Positions 23,295-31,351 of a stretch of 53,469 nucleotides of DNA are shown piece by piece. Made by a program: the position numbers and the translations under genes. Every line of letters starts with the position of its first letter. The stretch's first letter is position 1. Origin of the DNA: an uncultured Sutterella sp. (GTDB lineage: Bacteria; Pseudomonadota; Gammaproteobacteria; Burkholderiales; Burkholderiaceae_F); assembly GCA_905201055.1 (NCBI GenBank), contig CAJKMT010000004.1, forward strand, positions 1 through 53,469, written 5' to 3'. The notes beneath the pieces were generated by a model, which was given only the letters and a program-made list of their open reading frames with translations, was not told the origin of the DNA and searched no databases.

Positions 23295-24785
23295 ATGAAA
23301 TTAAAGCTCGTTTCATTGATGACTATGGCGGCTTTTTCCGCAGCGGCCATGGCTCAGGTCAATCCTGCTCACGATGAGTTCTATTGGATTTCTCAAATCA
23401 ATAAGGCCTCGATCGTCATCAATTCCGATGAAGGTCTTTTGGATAAAAAAGATGCGGTGAAAATTGCCAATGGTTTACGGAAGGTGATTGAAGCCGGCAA
23501 CAACGGCGGACCGCGTCCGAAAAAAGCACTCACTTTTGAGCCCCATTTGATTAAGGCTTCTGGACCTGAAGCTTCGTTGATTCACGCTGGCCGTTCGAGC
23601 CAAGATATGCACGCTACACACCGCTCCCTCATCATGATGGAAGATGTCATCGCAATGTCCGATGCTCTTCATAAGATGACCGAATCGTTGTGGAAGTTGG
23701 CTAGCGAGCATAAAGCGACGTTAGTGCCTAATTACACCAATGGTGTTCCTGCTCAACCCAATACCTATGGTCATCAATTGTTAGGCCACATCGCGGGCTT
23801 TTTGCGTGACGCCGATCGAATTCAAGATTTCATGGTCCGTTTGGACCGAAGCTCCATGGGCACCACTGTTTTGAACGGAACTTCTTGGCCCTTGAATCGC
23901 GAGAGAATGGCTAAGTACTTAGGTTTTTCCAACATTGTGGAAAACGCCTATGATGCAAGCCAAATTTCTTCCATGGAAAATCCGGTTGAATTGGCCGGTG
24001 TGGTGACGGCTCTTAATTTGCATATTGGTCATTTTGTTGAAGATACGTTGACTCAATATGCGCAAACGCGTCCTTGGATTTTGCTGCAAGAAGGTGGCGG
24101 CAATACATACGCTTCAACAGCAATGCCTCAAAAACGCAATCCTGGCTTGCTCAATGACACCCGTCAGGCGGCCTCCACCGCGATTGGCTATGCTGAAGGC
24201 AGCATTCTCAGAGCGCACAACATCACGCCTGGGATGAGCGATCCGAAGGATATCGCGGACAACACTTTGGTTGTTAAGGAAACCATCAATGCGATTAATA
24301 AGTTAAATCGAGTTATTAACGCGTTGGTGATTAACCCTGAACGGGCGCTTGAAGAGTTAAATAACGACTGGACTTCATCGCAAGAAGTGGCAGACCGGTT
24401 GATGCGAGAATATAAGCTTCCGTTCCGTGTCGGTCACCACGTTGCAAGTCAAATGGTGACCTATGCGAAGAACCATAACCTCCGGCCGTTGGACTTCCCG
24501 TATGAACAGATGAAGGTCATCTATGCGGAAGTTGTTAAGAAAGAATATCCAAAGGGCTCTACGGTACTGCCGATGAGTGAAGAGGAATTCAAAGCGACAA
24601 TTGATCCTCGCACCATTGTGAATAATCGTAAGACACTGGGTGGGCCTCAACCCGCTGAAATGGAAAAGATGCTTAAGTCTGCCCAAACGAAGTTGGCTGC
24701 CAATGCGAAGTGGTCTCAAGCGCAAAAGGATCGTTTAGCGAAAGCCGCTCAGTTGTTGGAAGCTGATTTCAACAAAATTAAATAG
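23295..24785 (+). CDS. Secreted argininosuccinate-lyase-like enzyme (copy 2), function unknown
   Basis: A 496-residue paralogue of the gene at 10478-11986, sharing long conserved stretches end to end. The signal peptide MKLKLVSLMTMAAFSAAAMA with AAGGAG upstream fixes the start at 23295. Superfamily motifs are HAGRSSQDMHAT (near 96), TVLNGTSWPLNRERMAKYLG and the signature loop STAMPQKRNP (near 273), where the second Ser of copy 1 is Thr. Like copy 1 it has YTNGVPAQP instead of YTHxQxAQP, so the catalytic His is Asn. A C-terminal IVNNRKTLGGPQP matches the lyase C-terminal domain. Its divergent neighbours are a periplasmic cupin and a dicarboxylate carrier, which suggests that the lyase product, possibly fumarate, is imported. 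Substrate unknown. Confidence 0.86.
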   Translation: MKLKLVSLMTMAAFSAAAMAQVNPAHDEFYWISQINKASIVINSDEGLLDKKDAVKIANGLRKVIEAGNNGGPRPKKALTFEPHLIKASGPEASLIHAGRSSQDMHATHRSLIMMEDVIAMSDALHKMTESLWKLASEHKATLVPNYTNGVPAQPNTYGHQLLGHIAGFLRDADRIQDFMVRLDRSSMGTTVLNGTSWPLNRERMAKYLGFSNIVENAYDASQISSMENPVELAGVVTALNLHIGHFVEDTLTQYAQTRPWILLQEGGGNTYASTAMPQKRNPGLLNDTRQAASTAIGYAEGSILRAHNITPGMSDPKDIADNTLVVKETINAINKLNRVINALVINPERALEELNNDWTSSQEVADRLMREYKLPFRVGHHVASQMVTYAKNHNLRPLDFPYEQMKVIYAEVVKKEYPKGSTVLPMSEEEFKATIDPRTIVNNRKTLGGPQPAEMEKMLKSAQTKLAANAKWSQAQKDRLAKAAQLLEADFNKIK

Positions 24786-24815
24786 CTGTTTTGTGCTTTA
24801 GGCACATAAAAGAAT

Positions 24816-24861
24816 CCCCGTAATGATGAGTTCAGTAATCAAATCATTACGGGGACTTTTG
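24816..24861 (+). terminator. Terminator of lyase copy 2
   Basis: A perfect 12-bp stem, CCCCGTAATGAT (24816-24827) with ATCATTACGGGG (24843-24854), is followed by ACTTTTG. It marks the boundary between the lyase and the AT-rich accessory block that follows. Confidence 0.82.
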
Positions 24862-24884
24862 TTTGAAGCGAGTGAAAAGAAAAA

Positions 24885-26237
24885 TTATTTTGAGCTAAGA
24901 AGCTTGTAAATAACCTGTTTACCTTTACGACTTCTGACTAAAAGACGATTGTTTATCATTCGATTGAGAAGCACAACCGCGGTTGTCTGAGAAATCATGA
25001 GTTCTTTTTGAGCTTGCTCTCTGGTGACAAAACCATTTTTCTGACACAACCCAACGAGTTTTTCAGCTCTCTCCCGGTCAGTAGGATTGAGATCGTTTAA
25101 TTGCAGAGGGATTACAGACGTTGTGTCTTCAGAACCCTGATTGTTGTTTTTATTTCTATTGAGCAGAGTCAGGCAGAAACTATAGGGTGTTACGGAAATT
25201 TGACATGTTACGCCGGAACCGTTGTAGGCAAAGTCCATTTTGTCAAAACCTGTGCCATAAGCCTCAATGAGTTTTAATCGGTAGCAAATGGCCGCTAACC
25301 CTTTGTTGCGTTGCTCTGAAACGCCTCGTCGAACTTCTTCAACGGACATATTGGGTAACAATCCTCCCTGGTTCAGTATTTCTAAACGATCATCGAAAAT
25401 ACTAACGAGGATAGGACCGCTACTTCCATAATCTCGATGAACCAAGGCATTTAAAAGCCCCTCACGGACGGCCTCTTGAGGGAAATCTAAAGTATCGACT
25501 CGATTCAAGCCACTGAAAGTCGATTGAATATTATTGTGACGCATGATGAAAGCGTAACTTTCTTCCAACTGCTTAAAAATTGAACCGGAAAATTCAGCTC
25601 TGTCCCGAAAAATGTTTTTTCTGGCCCCTTGAAATACAGCGGCTTTGATAGTGTGTTGACATTGGTCGGATAACAAAAGTGCGAGATTGGTATAAAGCTT
25701 GTCTGAATTAATTAATCCGAGGGTTTGCATTTGAGAGGCGCCGAATGTGACACCTTTTTCTTTAAAGTAAGAATAGGCGGTTTCAAACGTTAAGTTCTGT
25801 TCGAAAGCAACCCCTTTCTCATATTCTCCACCGCTGGTTTCTATCAACATTTGGCGAATCATATTGTGACTTGCAGGAACATTGAACTTATCTTGGCGAA
25901 CATAAATCCCCGTTGGACGCATCCCTATTTCTCTCAGAAAATAGGGGCGTTTGTCCCCGCGATGAACTTCAATTTTCACAATATTCTTCCCATCGTGCTC
26001 TACGAAAGAACTTCGAACGGAGCTCATAATGTCAGGAACAATGGATTCTCGGATGGCATTTTGTGTTTGCAAAATAACCTCATAGGGATTGGCGACGCCG
26101 CAAATTGAGCCGTCGTCATTGACGCCGATGTAAAGAACTCCACCGTTGGTGTTTGCAAAAGCAAGAACAGTCGGTTTGACATCGTCAGCGAATTCTCTTT
26201 TAAATTCAGTAGTTAGGTCTTCTTTTAGTAATGACAT
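24885..26237 (-). CDS. AlbA/Schlafen-like ATP-binding regulator with C-terminal winged helix
   Basis: The 450-residue protein opens with an AlbA_2/SLFN-type domain (about 1-125; TTEFKREFADDVKPTVLAFA, then ANTNGGVLYIGVNDDG). A HATPase_c_4 (RecG-related) domain follows at about 215-365 (FPQEAVREGLLNALVHRDYG, with the ADP-binding N and the D/G motifs, and AYGTGFDKM). The C terminus (about 385-450) is a winged helix. Proteins of this build are widespread putative DNA- or RNA-binding regulators, often near defence or mobile genes. Three CTAACGGTT repeats lie just upstream of its start, which suggests autoregulation. It is divergent from the ATPase-TOPRIM pair and separated from the lyase by a terminator. 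Confidence 0.83.
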   Translation of the reverse strand: MSLLKEDLTTEFKREFADDVKPTVLAFANTNGGVLYIGVNDDGSICGVANPYEVILQTQNAIRESIVPDIMSSVRSSFVEHDGKNIVKIEVHRGDKRPYFLREIGMRPTGIYVRQDKFNVPASHNMIRQMLIETSGGEYEKGVAFEQNLTFETAYSYFKEKGVTFGASQMQTLGLINSDKLYTNLALLLSDQCQHTIKAAVFQGARKNIFRDRAEFSGSIFKQLEESYAFIMRHNNIQSTFSGLNRVDTLDFPQEAVREGLLNALVHRDYGSSGPILVSIFDDRLEILNQGGLLPNMSVEEVRRGVSEQRNKGLAAICYRLKLIEAYGTGFDKMDFAYNGSGVTCQISVTPYSFCLTLLNRNKNNNQGSEDTTSVIPLQLNDLNPTDRERAEKLVGLCQKNGFVTREQAQKELMISQTTAVVLLNRMINNRLLVRSRKGKQVIYKLLSSK

Positions 26238-26243
26238 TTCAAT

Positions 26244-26274
26244 CTAACGGTTAGCTAACGGTTCTAACGGTTAG
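26244..26274 (-). repeat. Three CTAACGGTT repeats next to the AlbA-like gene start
   Basis: CTAACGGTT occurs at 26244-26252, 26255-26263 and 26264-26272; the first and third extend to CTAACGGTTAG, a near-palindrome. They lie 7-37 bp before the ATG at 26237, over the expected ribosome-binding and promoter region, as a self-repression operator would. The gap up to the next gene at 26518 is AT-rich, with a hairpin GCCGTAA/TTACGGC at 26419-26437 and nothing else recognisable. Confidence 0.6.
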
Positions 26275-26517
26275 GATAGTTAAGAAGATACTTTGATTAA
26301 ACAATAATTGCAACAACCTCAACTTTTAGATAAAAGTTCTAAGAAAAACAATTTGTTAGTTTTTTTGAGTGTTGATGATGTGATTCCCCTAAAAGTGGCC
26401 ATTAACGGTAATGTAGTCGCCGTAATTTTTTTACGGCATGCGGGAAAATTGATATGATTGCAACTACAACCTTGGGTTACCGTTCGATAAAAATTCCTCG
26501 ACGTAAGGTGATTTACG

Positions 26518-27630
26518 ATGCTTAAGTGTTTTAGCGTTAAGAATTTCAAGCAATTTGAATCTCTGACAATGGATTTCTCAGATGTCAGAGATTATGAATT
26601 TTGTCGGGATTGCTTGGCAACTGTGCACGGCGAATCTTTGATTAAGACTGCAATTGTTTATGGTTATAACGCTTCAGGCAAAAGCAATTTGGGCTTTGCC
26701 CTTTTTGACCTTGTTTATCACTTGGTTGATAGAGTGAAGCAAGTAGATGCTTATGATTACTACCTTAATGCCAATCATCCGAACGAGTTTGCAGAATTTT
26801 CTTATCAATTTTTGTTTGATAAAGATGTAGTTACATATAGTTATGCAAAACAAACTGCCACTAAATTGATCAGAGAAAAGTTGGTAGTGAACGGTGATGA
26901 AGTTTTTTCCTGGGATATGGCAGAAAATAAACAAAATTTCGAGGGACTGAAGAAATTTGATCTCGCAAATCTAAATTTTGTGTTTCGCGATGCTCAGTTG
27001 TCATTATTACGCTACATCGCCAATAATGCGGCTTTAGCCCCCAAATCTCCTATTCGTCAGTTGGTTAAGTTTGTAGGTTCAATGCTATGGTTCCGCCGTG
27101 TTGACAAAAACAACAACTTTATGGGATTGCAGTCAACCATTACAAATATCGATGAATTTATTATTCAAAATAATCTTGTCGGGGAGTTTGAGGCGTTTTT
27201 GCAGAAAAATCAAGTTAATGAAAAGTTAACTGTCAAAAAAGCTCCCGATGGTCGAGACGGTTTGTATTTTGAGCATAAAAGTCTTTTACCTTTCTTTTCC
27301 GTAGCATCCAGTGGAACGATTGCATTAGCTGTTTATTTTTATTGGCTTCATTTTGTTAAGGATGTTAGTTTCTTATTTATGGATGAATTCGATGCTTTCT
27401 ATCACTTCGCGATAGCGGAAAGTATTTTGAAGCAAACTAAAGAATTTAAATGCCAAAGCGTATTAACCACTCATAATACGGGTCTTCTCAATCATAAATT
27501 TATTCGCCCAGATGTGTGTTTCATTATGAATAACGGAATACTAAAGTCATTTCCCAATCTAACTGATCGCGAATTACGGCAGGGTAATAATTTAGAAAAA
27601 TTATTTGTTGCCGGAGAGTTCAATGGCTGA
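26518..27630 (+). CDS. ABC-type/AAA_15-like ATPase, probable defence component
   Basis: The 370-residue protein has the build of SMC/OLD-like ATPases used in antiphage systems. It starts MLKCFSVKNFKQFESLTMDF (the usual N-terminal KNF strand), then Walker A YGYNASGKSNLG near 44-52 and Walker B FLFMDEFDAF near 290. A serine-glycine segment FFSVASSGTIALA acts in place of an ABC signature, and TTHNTGLLN is a probable switch His loop. No nuclease domain is in this chain; the next gene supplies a TOPRIM-like one. The two genes overlap by 8 bp (ATGGCTGA). AbiL, RloAB and PARIS have a similar ATPase plus TOPRIM/RloB-like architecture, but I cannot assign any of them. A lower GC content than neighbours suggests transfer. 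Confidence 0.82.
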   Translation: MLKCFSVKNFKQFESLTMDFSDVRDYEFCRDCLATVHGESLIKTAIVYGYNASGKSNLGFALFDLVYHLVDRVKQVDAYDYYLNANHPNEFAEFSYQFLFDKDVVTYSYAKQTATKLIREKLVVNGDEVFSWDMAENKQNFEGLKKFDLANLNFVFRDAQLSLLRYIANNAALAPKSPIRQLVKFVGSMLWFRRVDKNNNFMGLQSTITNIDEFIIQNNLVGEFEAFLQKNQVNEKLTVKKAPDGRDGLYFEHKSLLPFFSVASSGTIALAVYFYWLHFVKDVSFLFMDEFDAFYHFAIAESILKQTKEFKCQSVLTTHNTGLLNHKFIRPDVCFIMNNGILKSFPNLTDRELRQGNNLEKLFVAGEFNG

Positions 27631-28405
27631 AAAGAAGATTTTGATTATCGCCGAGGGATCTACAGAAAAGATTTTTATAAATAAATTGTTTGAGTTATTT
27701 TATGCGGGCGATGCTAGTATCTTTTTGCTCAAGACAAATATTTATCGTCTTTATCAATACTATGAGTCGTATAAACAACCTTATTCGGATCTAGATCTGA
27801 AAAATGTGTTGTTGGAAAAAGTTAAAAATTTAACAGATCAAGATAAAGAGAAACTGCTGTGTGAAAATTACAGTGAAACGCTTTTAATTTTTGATTGGGA
27901 CCCTCAAGATCCTTTGTTTGGTGCAGAGAAGCTCAAAAAATTAATGACCCACTTTAATGACTCTTCCGATTATGGGAGACTGTATATTAACTATCCCATG
28001 GTGGAGTCTTTCCGACACATAGATAGAGTTTGTTACGAAACTGGAAAAGAAGATCAAGCCTTTGAGCAGAGAACATTCGATTTAAAAGATTTATCTCAAT
28101 ATAAATCACGTGTGGATAAAGAAGGTTTTCGCTTTACGACATCAATTCTGAAAATGCCTATGAAACAGGATGAGTGTAATGTCCTTAGGCAAAAGGTGGC
28201 GTTGGTTATTAATCAACATTTCAAGAAAACAGCCAAGCTTGCTAATGTAGATTTAGACGATGCAGTTACACAAACAGCCTTCAATTCTTTGTTGGAAACG
28301 CAGTGTGAAAAACTTTTGTTGTGTTCCGAAGCGTTTATTGTGAATACATCTTGTTTAATTATCCCAGAACTCTATCTATCAAATTTTCGCAAATATTTAA
28401 AGTGA
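27623..28405 (+). CDS. TOPRIM-like (RloB/DUF4435-like) partner of the ATPase
   Basis: A product of about 260 residues. Three acidic clusters in TOPRIM order are visible: KILIIAEGSTEK at the N terminus (Glu), LLIFDWDPQDP near 90-100 (DxD) and the segment NYPMVESFRH near 128, typical of RloB/AbiLii/OLD-type nucleases. The C-terminal half is helical and charged. ATG 27623 is chosen because GGAGAG precedes it; the frame is open to 27605. It overlaps the ATPase stop, implying translational coupling and a fixed stoichiometry. Nuclease or tRNase activity triggered by phage is inferred from the architecture only. Confidence 0.72.
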   Translation: MAEKKILIIAEGSTEKIFINKLFELFYAGDASIFLLKTNIYRLYQYYESYKQPYSDLDLKNVLLEKVKNLTDQDKEKLLCENYSETLLIFDWDPQDPLFGAEKLKKLMTHFNDSSDYGRLYINYPMVESFRHIDRVCYETGKEDQAFEQRTFDLKDLSQYKSRVDKEGFRFTTSILKMPMKQDECNVLRQKVALVINQHFKKTAKLANVDLDDAVTQTAFNSLLETQCEKLLLCSEAFIVNTSCLIIPELYLSNFRKYLK

Positions 28406-28434
28406 CTTAATAGCAGAAATGAACCGGTGTTAGA

Positions 28435-28482
28435 GGGGAACATTTGGAAAGGGAGTTGCTATACTTGTTCCCCAATTTTTTG
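28435..28482 (+). terminator. Possible terminator of the ATPase-TOPRIM operon
   Basis: GGGGAAC (28435-28441) and GTTCCCC (28467-28473) form a 7-bp stem with a long 25-nt loop, followed by AATTTTTT. The loop is large, so termination is uncertain; alternatively the inverted repeat is an operator ahead of miaB. Confidence 0.4.
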
Positions 28483-28538
28483 ATTAACAACGATTTGTTT
28501 TTAAAGACAAATCAAATTTTGTGCAACGGATGTAAACC

Positions 28539-29867
28539 GTGACCGCGAAAAAAATTTATCTCCGCAGCTTCGGCTGCCAAATGAATGAATACGACTCGGA
28601 AAAAATCGTTGACCTGATGGTTGCCAACGGTTATGAGCGTACTGAAAAAGTTAACGAGGCTGACCTCGTTGTTTTGAATACTTGTTCCATTCGTGAAAAA
28701 TCCCAAGAAAAGGTTTTTTCAGAATTGGGACGTATTCGCGATACTAAAAAAGAAGTCCACAAGGACGACATGCTGATCGCCGTGGGCGGATGTGTCGCAA
28801 GTCAAGAAGGCAAAAAGATATTGTCCCGCGCGCCCTACGTGGATATCGTTTTTGGTCCGCAAACGCTTCACCGTTTGCCCGACATGGTTAAAAAAGTCAA
28901 CGAAACCCATCGTCCTCAGGTGGATATCCGATTCCCGGAAATTGAAAAGTTTGACCATTTGGCTGAACCTCAGGCTCGAGGGGCCACGGCTTTTGTCTCC
29001 ATCATGGAGGGTTGCAGCAAGTATTGCTCTTATTGCGTTGTGCCGTATACCCGGGGTGAGGAAATTTCGCGCCCTATGGCCGATGTGCTCATTGAGGTGG
29101 CAAAGTTGGCCGCCCAGGGTGTCAAAGAGGTGACGCTATTGGGGCAAAACGTGAATGCTTATCGAGGCGAAACACCCGACGGCGATATCGCGGACTTCGC
29201 TATGCTTTTAGAGTACGTTGCGGAAATTGATGGTATCGAGCGCATTCGTTACACCACTTCGCACCCGAAAGAATTCACGCAGCGCCTGATTGACGCCTAC
29301 GGCAAAATTGATAAATTGGTTAATCATGTGCACCTACCGGTGCAATCCGGATCCGACAGAATTTTGGCCGCAATGAAGCGCGGCTACACGGTGCTCGAAT
29401 ACAAGTCGATTATTCGACGCCTCAAGGCTGTCCGCCCGGATATTTCGATCGCGACCGATATCATTGTGGGTTTCCCGGGAGAAACTGAGGAAGATTTTCA
29501 GGCTACGTTAAAACTCATGGACGATGTGGGTTTTGATGCGAGCTTTTCCTTTGTCTATAGTCGTCGCCCGGGGACGCCCGCGGCTTATTTAAAAGATGAC
29601 ACGCCTTTGGAAGTGAAGTTAAAACGGCTTCAGATTCTTCAAGCTAAAAACGACGCCAAGGCTACGGAAATTGCGCAATCGATGTTGGGCACTGTGCAGC
29701 GGGTGCTGGTGATCGGGCCTTCGCGCCGCGGTCGCGGTATGATGGCAGCGAGAACGGATAACAACCGAATCGTTAATTTTGTGGGTGATGAGTCGCTCAC
29801 TAACACCATGGTTAATGTCCGAATCACGGAAGTTAATCCCCATACGCTTTTGGGTGAGATGGTTTAA
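28539..29867 (+). CDS. miaB: tRNA-2-methylthio-N6-dimethylallyladenosine synthase
   Basis: The 442-residue radical SAM methylthiotransferase modifies A37 of tRNAs reading UNN codons. The N-terminal UPF0004 domain supplies three cysteines for one Fe-S cluster (SFGCQMNEYDS, NTCSIREKS, GGCVASQ). The radical SAM motif CSKYCSYC (CxxxCxxC) follows near 160, and a C-terminal TRAM domain spans about 375-440. The start is GTG 28539 with GGATG upstream. The MiaB signature YSRRPGTPAA, shared by MiaB and related methylthiotransferases, is present. It leads the conserved miaB-phoH-ybeY group. Confidence 0.97.
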   Translation: MTAKKIYLRSFGCQMNEYDSEKIVDLMVANGYERTEKVNEADLVVLNTCSIREKSQEKVFSELGRIRDTKKEVHKDDMLIAVGGCVASQEGKKILSRAPYVDIVFGPQTLHRLPDMVKKVNETHRPQVDIRFPEIEKFDHLAEPQARGATAFVSIMEGCSKYCSYCVVPYTRGEEISRPMADVLIEVAKLAAQGVKEVTLLGQNVNAYRGETPDGDIADFAMLLEYVAEIDGIERIRYTTSHPKEFTQRLIDAYGKIDKLVNHVHLPVQSGSDRILAAMKRGYTVLEYKSIIRRLKAVRPDISIATDIIVGFPGETEEDFQATLKLMDDVGFDASFSFVYSRRPGTPAAYLKDDTPLEVKLKRLQILQAKNDAKATEIAQSMLGTVQRVLVIGPSRRGRGMMAARTDNNRIVNFVGDESLTNTMVNVRITEVNPHTLLGEMV

Positions 29868-29870
29868 AGA

Positions 29871-30869
29871 ATGGCTGAAGAAGAAAAAGTACTGTCACTT
29901 AATTTGGATTTGAGCAATGCGGCGTTGGCGAGCCTTGTGGGGCCGATGGACGCGAACCTGCGTCAAATCGAAGTGATTTTGGATGTATCCATTTCCCGCC
30001 GCAACAATCAATTCCGAATTGCAGGCGAAACGCAAAAAGCCCGTGAGGCTCTGAATGCTTTGCAGACATTGGCCGCACAAGCTGAAAGCAGTGCCGATGA
30101 ATTGACAACTGATGATGTGCAGCTCTTTTTTGTGGGGGAAAATGCCAAAAAGGTGGATGGGGATTCACCGACTTCGCCCGTGCTTCACACCAAGCGTCGC
30201 GAGCTTCAAGGCAGAACACCTCGCCAGAATGACTACATTCAGGCGATTTTGGATAACGACATTGCTTTCGGTATCGGCCCGGCCGGTACGGGTAAAACGT
30301 ATTTGGCAGTCGCCGCCGCAGTGGACGCTTATGAGCGTGACCGAGTCGAACGCATTATTTTGACGCGACCTGCGGTGGAAGCCGGGGAGCGCCTTGGCTT
30401 TTTGCCGGGGGACCTTTCTCAAAAGGTGGATCCCTACCTGCGCCCGCTCTATGACGCACTTTTTGATCTTCTGGGCTTTGATAAGACGCAGCGATTGCTT
30501 GAACGACAGACGATTGAAATCGCGCCTTTGGCTTACATGCGCGGCCGCACGCTCAACAATGCCTTTGTCATTTTGGACGAAGCTCAGAACACGACCCCCG
30601 AGCAGATGAAGATGTTTTTAACGCGTATCGGTTTTGGTTCCAAAGCGGTAATCACGGGTGATGTGACTCAGATCGATTTGCCGCGCGGAACCCGTTCGGG
30701 ATTGGTTGAAGCGCAAAACGTATTGGCAGGGGTGCGGGGTATTGCCATGACCTATTTCACCGCAGCCGATGTGGTGCGTCATCCCCTTGTCGCCCGCATT
30801 GTAGAGGCGTACGCTAAAGCTGATGAGAGACGACAACTGGCTAAGGCTCTCAAAGAGGAGACCCGATAA
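29871..30869 (+). CDS. ybeZ: PhoH-like protein (YbeZ)
   Basis: The 332-residue PhoH-family NTPase begins three bases after miaB. An N-terminal KH-like RNA-binding region (about 15-90) precedes the PhoH ATPase domain (about 115-325) with Walker A GPAGTGKTYLA near 137 and Walker B AFVILDEAQNT near 226. PhoH proteins have been linked to RNA processing and the YbeY endoribonuclease, which is encoded immediately downstream, so a joint role in rRNA maturation or quality control is likely. Confidence 0.95.
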   Translation: MAEEEKVLSLNLDLSNAALASLVGPMDANLRQIEVILDVSISRRNNQFRIAGETQKAREALNALQTLAAQAESSADELTTDDVQLFFVGENAKKVDGDSPTSPVLHTKRRELQGRTPRQNDYIQAILDNDIAFGIGPAGTGKTYLAVAAAVDAYERDRVERIILTRPAVEAGERLGFLPGDLSQKVDPYLRPLYDALFDLLGFDKTQRLLERQTIEIAPLAYMRGRTLNNAFVILDEAQNTTPEQMKMFLTRIGFGSKAVITGDVTQIDLPRGTRSGLVEAQNVLAGVRGIAMTYFTAADVVRHPLVARIVEAYAKADERRQLAKALKEETR

Positions 30870-30871
30870 TC

Positions 30872-31351
30872 ATGTCGAAAAAGAAACTGAAATTTAACGT
30901 ATTTGAGCACGGTGACTTTAAGCTGCCTTCAGCCAAGAAGATGAAAAAATGGGTAAAGGCGGCTATTGAACGAGACACAGAACTGAACGTCATGTTCGTG
31001 GGCGAAGAAGAAGGGCACGAAATGAATGCTCAATATCGCCACAAAGATTATGCAACGAATGTGCTCACTTTCGATTATCAGCATGAGCCCGTGGCCATTG
31101 CCGATCTGGTGATCTGTGTGCCTGTTTTGATTAAGGAAGCCAAAAAGCAGAATAAATCCTTTGAAGAACATCTGGCGCACTTGCTCATTCACGGTGCGCT
31201 TCATGCTCATGGCTACGATCACATGAATGAGGCAGACGCTAACGTCATGGAAGATAAGGAAATCGGTGCTTTGCTCGAATTGGGATTTGACAATCCGTAC
31301 GAAGATCGAATTTTGCTAACCGGCAAAAAGAAGTTTCATTTCAAAAATTAA
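30872..31351 (+). CDS. ybeY: Endoribonuclease YbeY (rRNA maturation)
   Basis: A 159-residue metallo-endoribonuclease for 16S rRNA 3' maturation and ribosome quality control. The zinc-binding motif HLLIHGALHAHGYDH (H-x3-H-x5-H type, near 105-120) matches the family H3xH5xH pattern. ATNVLTFDYQHEP is the characteristic substrate-side segment. It starts two bases after ybeZ. It ends with a 4-bp overlap with the reversed helicase gene, and its usual next neighbour corC lies 5.2 kb downstream, behind that insert. Confidence 0.95.
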   Translation: MSKKKLKFNVFEHGDFKLPSAKKMKKWVKAAIERDTELNVMFVGEEEGHEMNAQYRHKDYATNVLTFDYQHEPVAIADLVICVPVLIKEAKKQNKSFEEHLAHLLIHGALHAHGYDHMNEADANVMEDKEIGALLELGFDNPYEDRILLTGKKKFHFKN

